Below, one piece after another: positions 7,386-16,080 of a DNA stretch of 45,905 nucleotides; position 1 is the first letter of the stretch, and the number at the start of each line of letters is the position of its first letter. The position numbers were made by a program, and so were the translations under genes. Origin of the DNA: X23 sp050251575 (GTDB taxonomy: Bacteria; Bacillota; Clostridia; SK-Y3); the NCBI GenBank assembly GCA_050251575.1, contig JBFWMP010000006.1, positions 1 through 45,905 of the forward strand, in the 5' to 3' direction. The notes under the pieces are model-generated. The model was not told the origin of the DNA and did not search any database. It was given only the letters and a program-made list of their open reading frames with translations.

Positions 7386-7979
7386 ATGAAATCTTTAAAA
7401 GGGACTAAAACAGCAGAGAACTTGTTAAAATCTTTTGCAGGGGAATCACAAGCACGTAATCGTTACACTTACTATGCTTCTGTAGCCGATAAGGAAGGCT
7501 ACAAGCAAATTAAAAACATTTTTATTGAAACAGCAGATAATGAAAAGGAACATGCTAAGAGATTCTATAAGTTTTTATTGGAAGGATTGGCAGGAGAGCT
7601 TCCGGCAATGATAGAAATTACAGCAGGCTATCCGGTTGCTCAGGGAACTACTGTTGATAATTTAAAAGCAGCAGCGGATGGAGAAAATGAGGAATGGGCA
7701 GATATTTATCCTGGGTTTGCTAAAGTTGCGGAAGAAGAAGGATTTGATGAAGTCGCGGCAGCATATAGATTTATTGCTTCGGCAGAGAAAAGACATGAAA
7801 CAAGATATAAGAAGCTAGCAGAAAATATTGAAAACAACAAGGTATTTGCAAAAGATGAGAAGGTTCTTTGGAAATGTGGAAACTGCGGATATATTCATGA
7901 GGGTACAAGTGCACTTGAAAAATGTCCTGCATGTATTCATCCTAAGGCTCATTTTGAGTTATTTGTAGAAACTTATTAA
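7386..7979 (+). CDS. rbr: Rubrerythrin
   Basis: A cytoplasmic 197-residue peroxidase that reduces H2O2 to water. Residues 1-150 form the di-iron four-helix bundle: SFAGESQARNRYTYYA, ETADNEKEHAKRFY and ASAEKRHETRYKKL supply the Glu and ExxH iron ligands. The C-terminal rubredoxin-like domain has WKCGNCGYIHEG and KCPACIHPKAHFEL, two CxxC pairs binding one iron. Length and domain order match classical rubrerythrin. AGGAGG lies nine bases before the ATG. It is monocistronic, between an operator-like palindrome and a strong terminator, and works with FprA encoded upstream in oxygen defence. Confidence 0.96.
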   Translation: MKSLKGTKTAENLLKSFAGESQARNRYTYYASVADKEGYKQIKNIFIETADNEKEHAKRFYKFLLEGLAGELPAMIEITAGYPVAQGTTVDNLKAAADGENEEWADIYPGFAKVAEEEGFDEVAAAYRFIASAEKRHETRYKKLAENIENNKVFAKDEKVLWKCGNCGYIHEGTSALEKCPACIHPKAHFELFVETY

Positions 7980-8015
7980 AAGAATATTACCAGAATAGAA
8001 CAATCTGATTTCTAG

Positions 8016-8047
8016 AGTGTAGTCAAAACAAAGATTACACTTTTTTA
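8016..8047 (+). terminator. Rho-independent terminator of rubrerythrin gene
   Basis: AGTGTAGTC pairs with GATTACACT (one G-T wobble), loop AAAACAAA, followed by TTTTTT. Confidence 0.85.
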
Positions 8048-8060
8048 TTTAGATATATTA

Positions 8061-8216
8061 TTGATAATAATCGTCAATATATTGATGGTCATAAATCTAG
8101 CTAATTATGCAGCAAGAGGATTGAATTATGATATAGAATATATAGATTGGATAAATGCTGATAAAAAATATGATATAAATATGAATGAAAAAAAATCAAT
8201 GCCTTATACTATATAA
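8061..8216 (+). other. Possible small ORF, TTG start
   Basis: An open frame of 51 codons with a hydrophobic start (LIIIVNILMVINLANY) and a polar tail (DWINADKKYDINMNEKKS). It begins just after a terminator and has no ribosome binding site, so it is more likely a gene remnant than an active gene. Function unknown. Confidence 0.2.
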
Positions 8217-8258
8217 AGAAGGACTTAAAAAGGTATAAAAACTATTGGAGGTATTCAT

Positions 8259-8399
8259 ATGACGCGCAAGAACATGAAAGGTGTTGTTGGAAAAGGAGCT
8301 AAAGATAGTCCGGTAGGAGTAGGACTGGATTTTAAGAAAGAGAATGTTATTACTTCAAGGGAAATTGAGCAAGCAATAAAGAAGAAAAAATCCGAGTAG
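8259..8399 (+). CDS. Small basic hypothetical protein, 46 aa
   Basis: ORF with a strong ribosome binding site (TTGGAGG, eight bases before ATG). The product begins MTRKNMKGVVGKGAKDSPVG, continues with a GLDFKKENVITSREIEQA segment and ends in KKKKSE. It is Lys- and Gly-rich, soluble, with a predicted C-terminal helix. The stop codon lies inside the left arm of a terminator hairpin, which supports a real short gene. No family is recognised; a nucleic-acid-binding role would be only a guess from the charge. Confidence 0.6.
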   Translation: MTRKNMKGVVGKGAKDSPVGVGLDFKKENVITSREIEQAIKKKKSE

Positions 8400-8420
8400 C
8401 TGTTAGGCTGCTCTTTTTTT
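8394..8420 (+). terminator. Terminator overlapping stop codon
   Basis: GAGTAGC pairs with GCTGCTC (one G-T), loop of six, then seven Ts. The stop TAG is in the left arm. Confidence 0.8.
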
Positions 8421-8447
8421 ATTGAGGATTATAACTCGTATTAGTGT

Positions 8448-8488
8448 TTGTTAAAATTTTTCATGGGTATATAATATTTTGTATATAC
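8448..8488 (+). promoter_or_regulatory. Promoter with overlapping dyad before ZIP transporter
   Basis: TTGTTA, 16-base spacer, TATAAT (8470-8475). A perfect seven-base inverted repeat GTATATA (8467-8473) / TATATAC (8482-8488) covers the -10, a place where a metal-responsive repressor could act. Confidence 0.5.
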
Positions 8489-8511
8489 GATATTTTTAAG
8501 GGGTGCTATCT

Positions 8512-9324
8512 ATGGATTGGAATAGTTTGTTTTTCGCATTTGCTTTGACACTATTTGCCGGATTGTCCACCGGTGTAGGCAGTATTCTTGCGTTTTTCAC
8601 AAAAAGAACAAATACGAAATTTCTTTCGGTGGCTTTGGGGTTTTCCGGGGGAGTCATGATTTATGTATCAATGATAGAGATATTTTTTAAGGCGAAAGAT
8701 GCGTTGACAGCAGACCTGGGAGAGGTTGGGGGATCATGGGCCACGGTAGCTGCCTTTTTTGCAGGGATGTTCTTGATTGCAGTGATAGACAGGCTTATAC
8801 CCTCCGGTGAAAATCCTCACGAGGTAAAAAAGATTGAAGATATGCATGTGGAGGAGGAAACACCTCAGAATAACAAGCTTTTAAAAACAGGTACTTTTAC
8901 GGCGCTTGCAATTGCTATTCATAATTTCCCTGAGGGGTTAGCTACTTTTACAGCGGCATTGAAGGATCCTTCTCTTGGAATAGCTATCGCAGTAGCGATT
9001 GCTATTCATAACATTCCAGAAGGGATTGCGGTATCTGTCCCAGTTTTCTATGCGACAGGGGATAGAAAAAAAGCATTTCTATTATCTTTTTTATCCGGCT
9101 TGTCTGAGCCGGTAGGGGCGGTAGTCGGTTATCTGATTTTATTGCCGATACTTAACGATGTTGTTTTCGGACTCTTGTTTGCATCGGTAGCGGGAATTAT
9201 GGTGTTTATTTCTGTTGACGAGCTGCTGCCTACAGCAAGGGAATATGGAGAACCTCATTTGTCCATTTATGGAATGATTGCCGGAATGATGGTAATGGCA
9301 GTGAGCTTGCTTTTGCTTGTTTAA
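8512..9324 (+). CDS. zupT: ZIP-family metal transporter (ZupT-like)
   Basis: A 270-residue inner-membrane importer of Zn2+ and possibly Fe2+, Mn2+ or Co2+. Eight membrane helices are predicted, with the two metal-site helices showing HNFPEGLATF and HNIPEGIAVSVP, the ZIP signature. A short charged loop with MHVEEETPQNN lies between helices 3 and 4. The ATG at 8512 is chosen because AAGGGG stands eight bases upstream; the in-frame GTG at 8503 is itself part of that site. It is monocistronic, with its own promoter and dyad. Metal preference is not determined by the sequence. Confidence 0.93.
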   Translation: MDWNSLFFAFALTLFAGLSTGVGSILAFFTKRTNTKFLSVALGFSGGVMIYVSMIEIFFKAKDALTADLGEVGGSWATVAAFFAGMFLIAVIDRLIPSGENPHEVKKIEDMHVEEETPQNNKLLKTGTFTALAIAIHNFPEGLATFTAALKDPSLGIAIAVAIAIHNIPEGIAVSVPVFYATGDRKKAFLLSFLSGLSEPVGAVVGYLILLPILNDVVFGLLFASVAGIMVFISVDELLPTAREYGEPHLSIYGMIAGMMVMAVSLLLLV

Positions 9325-9397
9325 TTGCCTTCAATAATTCTGTCTCATATGATACAATAGTTTTGAAAACAGAAATAGAATTATTTGGAGGCAGAAT

Positions 9398-10510
9398 ATG
9401 AAAAAAATATTTATGACACTTACCCTATTTATGATGCTGTTTTTTTTCTCTCCCTTGGTTGCTGTCGGACAAGCTACTGAGGAAGCAGAAACTCTCATAT
9501 ACAAGGCGAAGGTAGTAGAGATAAAAGATACGATTGAGGAAAAGTTTGAAGAAGGGAATATACTAATTATTACTCAAGTAGCGGATGTCCGGATCCTTAA
9601 CAAGGACTTAAAAGGACAGATAGTAGAAGTACAGAACAGCTTATCAGGGAATCCTGCATATGACATAGATCTGCAAAAAGGTGATGTTATTTCACTGCAT
9701 ATGGAGAGGATTGAAGGCGAGAGCCCTGTTTTCTATGTTGCAGGTTATGAAAGAGTAGGTTACATATTTCAGATTATCGGGATTTTTCTAATACTTCTTA
9801 TTCTTTTAGGTGGCTGGAAAGGATTAAAATCGGTAATTTCACTAGCAGTTACAGTTTTTTTGATTTTGTATATCATGGTACCGTTATTATTAAAGGGTTT
9901 TAATCCGGTATTATTAGCGATATTTGTGTGCGGAATATCTACAATAGTTACAATGTTGATTATTGCAGGATGGAATAGAAAATCTATCTCTGCTATTATA
10001 GGTACAGTAGGAGGAATTAGTGTAGGAGGTACTGTTGCATATTTATATGGAGTCCTTGCACGTCTAACAGGGCTTGGTACTGAAGAAGCACAGATGTTAA
10101 TGTTTATTCCGCAAGAAACACCACTGAATTTTCAAGGACTGCTATTTGCGGGGATTTTAATAGGAGCGTTAGGTGCAGCAATGGATGTTTCTATCTCGAT
10201 CGCTTCTGCACTAACAGAGTTATCTATCAAGGTTCCGGATATGTCCATCAGGCAAACTATTCGTCATGGAATGAATATCGGAAAAGACATCATGGGGACC
10301 ATGTCTAATACGTTAATTCTTGCGTATACAGGGGGTGCCATGACAATGATTATGCTTTTTGCTGCATATCAAAGATCTTGGAATGAGGTGCTTAATTTCG
10401 ACTTTATTGCCAGTGAAATTATACGTTCGGTAGCAGGAAGCATTGGATTATTGTTTGCTATTCCTATTACAGCAATAAGTTTTGCATTAATGCATAAAAT
10501 CAAACATTAA
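9398..10510 (+). CDS. YibE/F-family membrane protein
   Basis: A 370-residue protein with an N-terminal signal sequence (MKKIFMTLTLFMMLFFFSP), an extracytoplasmic domain of about 95 residues (about 25-120), and then a polytopic membrane part with seven or so helices. The GGWKGLKSVISLAVT segment and the later GALGAAMDVSISIASAL and DIMGTMSNTLILAYTGGA stretches are hallmarks of YibE/F proteins. The family has no proven activity; a transport role is often supposed. A TTGGAGG ribosome binding site precedes the ATG. It lies between zupT and the LysM gene with short gaps, without clear functional links. Confidence 0.88.
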   Translation: MKKIFMTLTLFMMLFFFSPLVAVGQATEEAETLIYKAKVVEIKDTIEEKFEEGNILIITQVADVRILNKDLKGQIVEVQNSLSGNPAYDIDLQKGDVISLHMERIEGESPVFYVAGYERVGYIFQIIGIFLILLILLGGWKGLKSVISLAVTVFLILYIMVPLLLKGFNPVLLAIFVCGISTIVTMLIIAGWNRKSISAIIGTVGGISVGGTVAYLYGVLARLTGLGTEEAQMLMFIPQETPLNFQGLLFAGILIGALGAAMDVSISIASALTELSIKVPDMSIRQTIRHGMNIGKDIMGTMSNTLILAYTGGAMTMIMLFAAYQRSWNEVLNFDFIASEIIRSVAGSIGLLFAIPITAISFALMHKIKH

Positions 10511-10624
10511 AGTTTTTACAGTTTTTGCAGGATTTTGCCATTTAGAGTCGAATCTATATTATTATTATGGAATGTAGAAAGCACTAAGAAGAATTCTTTC
10601 TATAATTTTAGGAGGTGTGTGGAT

Positions 10625-11311
10625 ATGGATGAGAAGATGGAAAAGGAAGTTACACAAGATCCCGGTACAACAGAGTTTACAGATGAAGAGTTTAGTCAGC
10701 TTCATAGCAACCGTTCCGGAGCATCCTTGCATACTCGTGTGATGGAAGAGCTGATGAAGCAAAAGCAAGATCAATTTCAGCAGCATTCTAAGGAGCGAAA
10801 TGGAAAAACTGCCGGAACAGCAGCACCGCGTGTTAATATTTCTCGTAGCATGACAATTATTTTCGGTGCGCTTGGAATAATGTTAATATTGATATTAGGA
10901 TTAACAATCTCCCAAATGCAAATGAATAGTAAATATCAGAAGGTAATTGCTTCAATGTCTGAACAAGGCGTTCCTGCCGGTGGAATGCAGCAGGATACAA
11001 GGATTGCTGCATTAGAGAATAAGATGGCGCAAATTGAGGAAAAGGTTGACACAGTGATAGAACAGTTTGATTGGGGTGACGTGGGCACTCCAGAAAGTCC
11101 TGTGGCAACGCCAGGCAATTCAGCAGGCAAGACTTCAAGTGATGGCCAGTATATGAAATATGTAGTTCAAAAGGGAGATACCTTATGGAGTCTCAGTGTG
11201 AGATTTTTTGGAGATGGGCAGAAGACTAATGAACTTATGAGAATAAATGGATTCGCCGGTCCAAATGATTTAAAGTCCGGGCTAAGTATCTTAGTACCAT
11301 CAAAAAAATAG
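10625..11311 (+). CDS. Membrane-anchored LysM-domain protein
   Basis: A 228-residue protein with a charged cytoplasmic N-terminus (about 1-75), one membrane helix (TIIFGALGIMLILILGLTI, about 80-98), a short coiled coil (IAALENKMAQIEEKVDTVIE), a Pro/Ser/Gly linker, and a C-terminal LysM domain (VVQKGDTLWSLSVRFFG to LSILVPSKK) that binds peptidoglycan glycan strands outside the cell. The ATG at 10625 follows AGGAGGTG; an upstream in-frame start at 10535 lacks a ribosome binding site. The layout suggests a link between membrane and cell wall. It is followed by a perfect palindromic terminator. The partner and exact role are not visible. Confidence 0.88.
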   Translation: MDEKMEKEVTQDPGTTEFTDEEFSQLHSNRSGASLHTRVMEELMKQKQDQFQQHSKERNGKTAGTAAPRVNISRSMTIIFGALGIMLILILGLTISQMQMNSKYQKVIASMSEQGVPAGGMQQDTRIAALENKMAQIEEKVDTVIEQFDWGDVGTPESPVATPGNSAGKTSSDGQYMKYVVQKGDTLWSLSVRFFGDGQKTNELMRINGFAGPNDLKSGLSILVPSKK

Positions 11312-11369
11312 TTGCTGAGTGGGAATATTTAAACGGATATGGTTTAGACTATTATAAAGTGAAGTTTCT

Positions 11370-11411
11370 AATCACGGTTAATATTATATAATATTAACCG
11401 TGATTTGTTTT
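11370..11411 (+). terminator. Perfect palindromic terminator
   Basis: Positions 11370-11405 are a perfect 36-base palindrome beginning AATCACGGTTAATATTA, followed by TGTTTT. It ends the LysM gene transcript. Confidence 0.7.
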
Positions 11412-11414
11412 ATC

Positions 11415-11442
11415 TGTCATTCTGAACTAAGTGGAAGATCTT
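11415..11442. repeat. Half copy of the palindromic intergenic repeat
   Basis: TGTCATTCTGAACTAAGTGG followed by AAGATCTT matches the left arm of the repeat family. The right arm is missing. Confidence 0.6.
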
Positions 11443-11486
11443 CTGCAAGCAGGTTTATTGCCGAAAAGGTATTAGGAAGATATATT

Positions 11487-12338
11487 ATGAAAATAAGCAA
11501 ATGTATAAGATGCATTAAAAAACTATATATACGTTTCTATGAGGATGATGTTTCGGCGTTAGGGGCGCAGCTTGCATACTATTTTTTGATGTCTTTTTTT
11601 CCTTTTCTAATTTTTCTCATCACATTAGTTGGATACACTCCTTTATCCAGTGAAGAAATGATTAAAGAGTTATCTAATATATTGCCTGAAAATGCCTATC
11701 TTTTAGTTCGACAGGTAATTCCTCTTGTTACAGCAGGTAGAAACAAAGGATTATTATCTATGGGAATTATTACTACACTTTGGGTGGCGTCGAATGGGGT
11801 AGGTGCACTAATGAGGGGATTGAATAAAGCCTATGATCAGGAAGAGAAGAGACCCTTTTGGATGGTTAAAGGAATAGCTGTCTTATTTACTATTATTCTT
11901 GCTATTTTAATCTTATTATCTTTTGTATTCCTAATTTTTGGAGAATTGATCGGGCGTTATTTATTTTTGTGGATGGGGATGCCTCAAGTCTTTGATATGA
12001 CATGGAACTTAATCAGGTATTTGTGTATGATTATGATGATGCTACTGGTTTTTGTCATGCTTTATAGAGTTGTACCCAATCAAAGGCTTTCATGGAGAGA
12101 GGTTATATCTGGTGCCATATTTACTACGCTTAGTTGGATATTAATTTCATTGGGGTTTGCATACTATGTAAATCATTTTGTAAATTATTCAAAGTTATAT
12201 GGGAGTATTGGTGGAGTGATTGTATTATTAGTTTGGCTTTTTTTAAGTGCGGTGATTATGCTATTGGGAGGAGAAGTAAATGCTACGTTGGCGTTTGATA
12301 GGGAAGGAATCGAGAAAACACCTAGTAAACATTATTAA
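11487..12338 (+). CDS. YihY/BrkB-family membrane protein
   Basis: A 283-residue polytopic inner-membrane protein of the YihY (BrkB) family. Family features are the N-terminal DDVSALGAQLAYYFLMSFFPFL segment (membrane helix 1), TTLWVASNGVGALMRGLNKAY, PNQRLSWREVISGAIFTT, and the last helix ending MLLGGEVNATL. Six membrane helices are predicted. Family members were once called ribonuclease BN in error; their function is not settled. The ATG at 11487 is preferred (AGGAAGA nine bases upstream); upstream in-frame sequence runs into the half repeat and terminator and is not coding. Confidence 0.85.
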   Translation: MKISKCIRCIKKLYIRFYEDDVSALGAQLAYYFLMSFFPFLIFLITLVGYTPLSSEEMIKELSNILPENAYLLVRQVIPLVTAGRNKGLLSMGIITTLWVASNGVGALMRGLNKAYDQEEKRPFWMVKGIAVLFTIILAILILLSFVFLIFGELIGRYLFLWMGMPQVFDMTWNLIRYLCMIMMMLLVFVMLYRVVPNQRLSWREVISGAIFTTLSWILISLGFAYYVNHFVNYSKLYGSIGGVIVLLVWLFLSAVIMLLGGEVNATLAFDREGIEKTPSKHY

Positions 12339-12432
12339 AAGGCAGTTGAAAAATTTTAACAATTGATATAATATGATTTGTATATAACATATACACTCCA
12401 TCAATAAATTTGCATTAATAATTAACATATAC

Positions 12433-12499
12433 TGTAATCCTAAGCGTCAGCAAGGATCTAAATTACAGCAATAAGATTGTTGCTATGCTCAGACTGACA
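12433..12499. repeat. Degenerate copy of the palindromic intergenic repeat
   Basis: TGTAATCCTAAGCGTCAGC, AAGGATCTA, then TAAGATTGTTGCTATGCTC and GACTGACA follow the arms of the repeat family with several substitutions, so this looks like an old copy. Confidence 0.55.
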
Positions 12500-12625
12500 T
12501 CAAAAACATTCATTTATTATGTAGATTCTTTGTGATATTGTATATAGATGAATAGTTGATTTGTTCTGTATATTGATTTCTGAAAAGTCCCATCAGCATG
12601 TCAAGAATAGAAAGGATTGAGAAGA

Positions 12626-14074
12626 ATGAATAAAAAGGAATTCAGAGAATATCTCCAGAATAATATCATGATATTGGATGGAGCTACAGGAACACAGCTT
12701 CAGAAGAAAGGTATGCCTAAAGGGGTATGTCCCGAATACTGGGTATTGGAACATCCGGATGTGATAATAGAAGTCCAGAAAGAGTATATTCATGCAGGTT
12801 CTAACGCGGTATATTCTTGTACTTTTGGCGGCAATAGGATTAAGTTAGATGAGTTTGGCTTAGGCGATAAAGTAATAGAAATTAACAGAAAGCTCGCGCA
12901 GCTTTCCAAAAAGGCTGCAGGTGATGATGCTCTTGTAGCAGGCGATCTTGCGCCGACAGGACAGTTTGTAAGTCCTGTCGGCGAAATAGCCTTTGAAGAT
13001 ATGATAGATATATATAAAGAACAAGTGCAGGGATTACTGGAAGGTGGAGTAGATTTTTTTGTAATAGAGACCATGATGGATATTCAAGAAGCAAGGGCGG
13101 CAGTCCTTGCTGTGAAAGAATCTTGTGATTTGCCGGTTTGTGTAAGTATGACTTTTAATGAAGGCGGAAGAACATTAACGGGTACCGATTCCGTTACCGC
13201 TCTAATTACTCTTCAAAGCATGGGAGTAGATGCAGTCGGGTGTAATTGTTCTGCCGGGCCGCAGCAGATGTTGGAAATTATCAGAGAAATGAGTGCAGTA
13301 GCCAGCATACCTCTTCTTGCAAAGCCTAATGCAGGATTGCCAAAGCTCGTGAATGGTCAAACAGTATTTAGCATGGATGCTGATGAATTCGGTACATATA
13401 CGCAAGGTTTTATAGACTTAGGCGTTGCACTGATTGGCGGTTGCTGCGGTACTGCACCTGAATATATTAAACAAATCAAGCGAAATGCTTCTGAACGAGG
13501 ACCCATCTTGCCAAAGGGCGGTAAAATCAGAGCAATAACATCATTAAGGAAAACGGTATATATACAAGAGGATCTTCCATTAGTACTGATAGGAAAGAGG
13601 ATTAATACTACAGGGGAGCAGCTTTTCCAGGAAAGGCTGGCAGAAGGCAGAACTGATGAAGTGCTTGATTTAGCAATGGATCAAGTGGATGAAGGTGCTG
13701 AGATTGTAAGTATTAATGGAATTAATGAAAAAAAGGCCATGCTTCAGGTAGTGGAATCTATATGTAGTATGGTGCATGTACCGCTATGCCTGAATACTTC
13801 CGCGCCTGAGGTGATTGGAGCTGCACTTCGGATTTATCCTGGCAGAGCGTTGATTAACTCTAACTTATCAGAAAAAGAAGAGTTTGAAAGCATGCTCCCT
13901 ATAGCAGCAAAGTATGGAGCCATGTTTGTTCTGCCATCAGTAGCTGACGAAACATCGCGAGAAAATTATAAAATTATTCAAGAGGGATATAGTAAGGCAC
14001 AGAAATATGGTTATGAGAAGGAAGATTTTATTGTAGAGGCACTGGCTTTAGAAGATATTGATGCAAGAGGTTAG
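12626..14074 (+). CDS. Homocysteine methyltransferase, MetH-type, C-terminally short
   Basis: Residues about 10-290 are a homocysteine S-methyltransferase domain: ILDGATGTQLQ, the FGGNRIKL segment, and the zinc ligands in GCNCSAG and GGCCGTAP. From about 310 a pterin (methyltetrahydrofolate)-binding barrel begins (VLIGKRINTTGEQLF, GAEIVSINGIN, PLCLNTSAPE, PGRALINSN), but the protein stops at residue 482, about 100 residues before such a barrel should end. Cobalamin-binding and reactivation domains of MetH are absent. It may use a separate corrinoid protein, or the gene may be truncated: a palindromic repeat begins 80 bases after the stop. The ATG at 12626 follows AAAGGA. No riboswitch was seen upstream. 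Confidence 0.82.
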   Translation: MNKKEFREYLQNNIMILDGATGTQLQKKGMPKGVCPEYWVLEHPDVIIEVQKEYIHAGSNAVYSCTFGGNRIKLDEFGLGDKVIEINRKLAQLSKKAAGDDALVAGDLAPTGQFVSPVGEIAFEDMIDIYKEQVQGLLEGGVDFFVIETMMDIQEARAAVLAVKESCDLPVCVSMTFNEGGRTLTGTDSVTALITLQSMGVDAVGCNCSAGPQQMLEIIREMSAVASIPLLAKPNAGLPKLVNGQTVFSMDADEFGTYTQGFIDLGVALIGGCCGTAPEYIKQIKRNASERGPILPKGGKIRAITSLRKTVYIQEDLPLVLIGKRINTTGEQLFQERLAEGRTDEVLDLAMDQVDEGAEIVSINGINEKKAMLQVVESICSMVHVPLCLNTSAPEVIGAALRIYPGRALINSNLSEKEEFESMLPIAAKYGAMFVLPSVADETSRENYKIIQEGYSKAQKYGYEKEDFIVEALALEDIDARG

Positions 14075-14155
14075 GGAGCAATGATGGTTGGTGAATTAAT
14101 ATATTCTATGCAAATACTAATTAACATATAAATAAAGGGCGGATATTCTGAAACT

Positions 14156-14285
14156 ACTGATAAAGTCAAATAATATGAAAAAACCCAAGAATGTCATTCT
14201 GAGCGGAGCGAAGAATCTTAGTATCTAAGCAGCTTTTAAGATTCTTCATTTCATTCAGAATGACACAAATCTGGACTTTTTCAGT
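14156..14285. repeat. Palindromic intergenic repeat, full copy 2
   Basis: Outer ends ACTGATAAAGTC and GACTTTTTCAGT are inverted. The core, 14192-14265, is TGTCATTCTGAGCGGAGCG, AAGAATCTTA, TAAGATTCTTC and TCAGAATGACA. It is about ten bases shorter in the core than the copies at 2.2 and 32.1 kb. Confidence 0.85.
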
Positions 14286-14466
14286 GGTCTCGATATTCTC
14301 GCTCTTTATTTATATGTTTTGCTGTTTTTATAAAATAGTTTGCGCAAAATTACTGCAGATAATCTAACCGCAGGGGCTGGTTTTATATCTGCCCGTGCAA
14401 CACACTGGTTTTGAAGTTTACTATCAAGAAAAGTATTATTATTCATTTTTAAGGGCAAAAAAATAT
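14286..14466. other. Non-coding remainder of the 446-bp gap before ispE
   Basis: No ORF, RNA or repeat recognised. A short pair CTGCAGATA / TATCTGCCCG near 14353-14396 could form a weak stem. Confidence 0.4.
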
Positions 14467-14495
14467 TTGAAAGTATACAGTATTTTGTATATAAT
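14467..14495 (+). promoter_or_regulatory. Sigma-A promoter of the ispE operon
   Basis: TTGAAA, 17-base spacer, TATAAT: close to consensus, 25 bases before ispE. Confidence 0.7.
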
Positions 14496-14520
14496 ATTCA
14501 TCAAGTAGGGCGGTGAGAAA

Positions 14521-15393
14521 ATGAATAAGATAGAGATAAGAGCAAGAGCAAAAATTAATATAACACTAGATGTACTTAATAAAAGAGAAGATGGTTATCA
14601 TAATGTTAAAATGATTATGCAGACTATTGATTTATATGATACTCTACAGTTAGAGAAGGTGGAGAACTCAATCAAAGTGAGTACAAACTTATCCTATTTG
14701 CCGATCGATGACAGAAATATAGCTTATAAGGCTGCGAACCTTTTTTTTAGCACATTAAATATAAATCCAGGAATAAGAATCAAGATACATAAGAAGATAC
14801 CTGTGGCAGCTGGTCTTGCCGGAGGGAGTACGGACGCAGCAGCAGTTCTGATTGCTTTAAATAAAATGTTTAAAACAGAGCTTACTATTGAGCAATTGCA
14901 GGAAATAGGTAAGAAGCTTGGAGCGGATGTTCCTTATTGTATTCTAGGAGGGACTGCACTTGCGGAAGGAATTGGTGAGATAATTACATTGCTGCCGCCT
15001 ATGCCCAGCACAATCATAGTGTTGGCGAAGCCGCCCGTAAGTATATCTACTGCCTATGTATACAACAAATTAAATGTAGAAGGTATTTCAACAAGACCGG
15101 ATACCGAGTCTGTAATCAATGCGATCTACAACAAGGATATAGTAGGAATTGCAAAAGGAATGTATAATGTGTTGGAACCTGTTACCACAAAAGAACATAA
15201 GATGATAAATCGTATAAAGAATATCATGTTAGGAAGTGGAGCATTGAATGCCATTATGAGTGGCAGTGGTCCTACTATATTTGGTATTTTTGAAGATGAA
15301 GTAAGTGCCAGGAAGGCAGTAGATAAGTTACGGGTGATGGTAAGTGATATCTATGTAGTGAACACATATAATAGTAATTGTGAAGAGAGGTAA
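14521..15393 (+). CDS. ispE: 4-diphosphocytidyl-2-C-methyl-D-erythritol kinase
   Basis: A 290-residue GHMP kinase that phosphorylates the 2-hydroxyl of CDP-methylerythritol with ATP, the fourth step of the MEP isoprenoid pathway. The N-terminal ARAKINITLDVLNKREDGYH and the ATP-binding PVAAGLAGGSTDAAAVL are diagnostic; the C-terminal SGSGPTIFGIF is the third GHMP motif. Length is normal. GGGCGGTGAG lies before the ATG. It is first in an operon with a GntR regulator (seven bases downstream), a nucleotidyltransferase and perhaps spoIIR, an order found in other Clostridia. Confidence 0.96.
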   Translation: MNKIEIRARAKINITLDVLNKREDGYHNVKMIMQTIDLYDTLQLEKVENSIKVSTNLSYLPIDDRNIAYKAANLFFSTLNINPGIRIKIHKKIPVAAGLAGGSTDAAAVLIALNKMFKTELTIEQLQEIGKKLGADVPYCILGGTALAEGIGEIITLLPPMPSTIIVLAKPPVSISTAYVYNKLNVEGISTRPDTESVINAIYNKDIVGIAKGMYNVLEPVTTKEHKMINRIKNIMLGSGALNAIMSGSGPTIFGIFEDEVSARKAVDKLRVMVSDIYVVNTYNSNCEER

Positions 15394-15399
15394 TTTGCT

Positions 15400-16077
15400 A
15401 TGGCTGGTAGATTGTCAAAGATAAATTTAAATAACTACAAACCATTAAGAGAAGTGATATTTGATTCTTTGCGCGAAGCAATTATCATGGGCGAATTAAA
15501 ACCTGGGGAGAGGCTGATGGAAATTCAATTTGCTGAAAAGATGGGAGTAAGCAGAACGCCTGTACGGGAAGCTATTAGGAAACTTGAATTAGAAGGATTG
15601 GTTGTCATGATTCCCCGAAAAGGTGCACATGTTGCAGAACTTTCAGTAAAAGACATCATGAATGTGCTTGAAGTAAGAAGTTCTTTGGATGGTTTGGCAT
15701 CTGCTCTCGCAGCAAAAAGAATCAGCAAGGATGAACTAAAAGAGCTCAAGAATATCGTAGATCAGTTTGCACAATATATAGAAAGAAATAATATGCATGG
15801 ACTGATAAAAAAAGATGTAGAGTTTCATGAGCTGATATATAGAGCTTGCAGGAATGAAAAGTTAGTTCAGATTGCTACTAATTTAAAGGAACAAATTCAT
15901 CGTTTTAGGGTAGTATACCTGAAAGATTATAGCAGTCCGAAGGAGCTTATGAAGGAACATACAGCTATTTATCAGGCTATTGAAAACGGTGATGATAAGC
16001 AGGCACATGAGCTTGCTGCTTTGCATATAAAGCACCAGGAAAAGGCCATGATTGACCTAGCAAAAGCGGAGGAATAA
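15400..16077 (+). CDS. GntR-family regulator with FCD ligand domain
   Basis: A 225-residue DNA-binding repressor-type protein. The N-terminal winged helix-turn-helix (about 12-75) shows LREAIIMGELKPGERL and VSRTPVREAIRKLELEGL, the GntR signature. The C-terminal all-helical FCD domain (about 85-210) has the LEVRSSLDGLAS segment and DVEFHELIYRACRN; its Asp and His residues usually form a metal and carboxylate site. FadR-type members often respond to organic acids. GAGAGG precedes the ATG, seven bases after the ispE stop. Neither ligand nor target operon can be read from the sequence; genetic linkage to ispE may not mean control of isoprenoid synthesis. Confidence 0.9.
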   Translation: MAGRLSKINLNNYKPLREVIFDSLREAIIMGELKPGERLMEIQFAEKMGVSRTPVREAIRKLELEGLVVMIPRKGAHVAELSVKDIMNVLEVRSSLDGLASALAAKRISKDELKELKNIVDQFAQYIERNNMHGLIKKDVEFHELIYRACRNEKLVQIATNLKEQIHRFRVVYLKDYSSPKELMKEHTAIYQAIENGDDKQAHELAALHIKHQEKAMIDLAKAEE

Positions 16078-16080
16078 GCC

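Noticed and set aside
12347..12380. Promoter TTGAAA/TATAAT after the YihY gene
   Set aside because: The spacer is only 15 bases and no gene starts within 240 bases; a decayed repeat lies in between.
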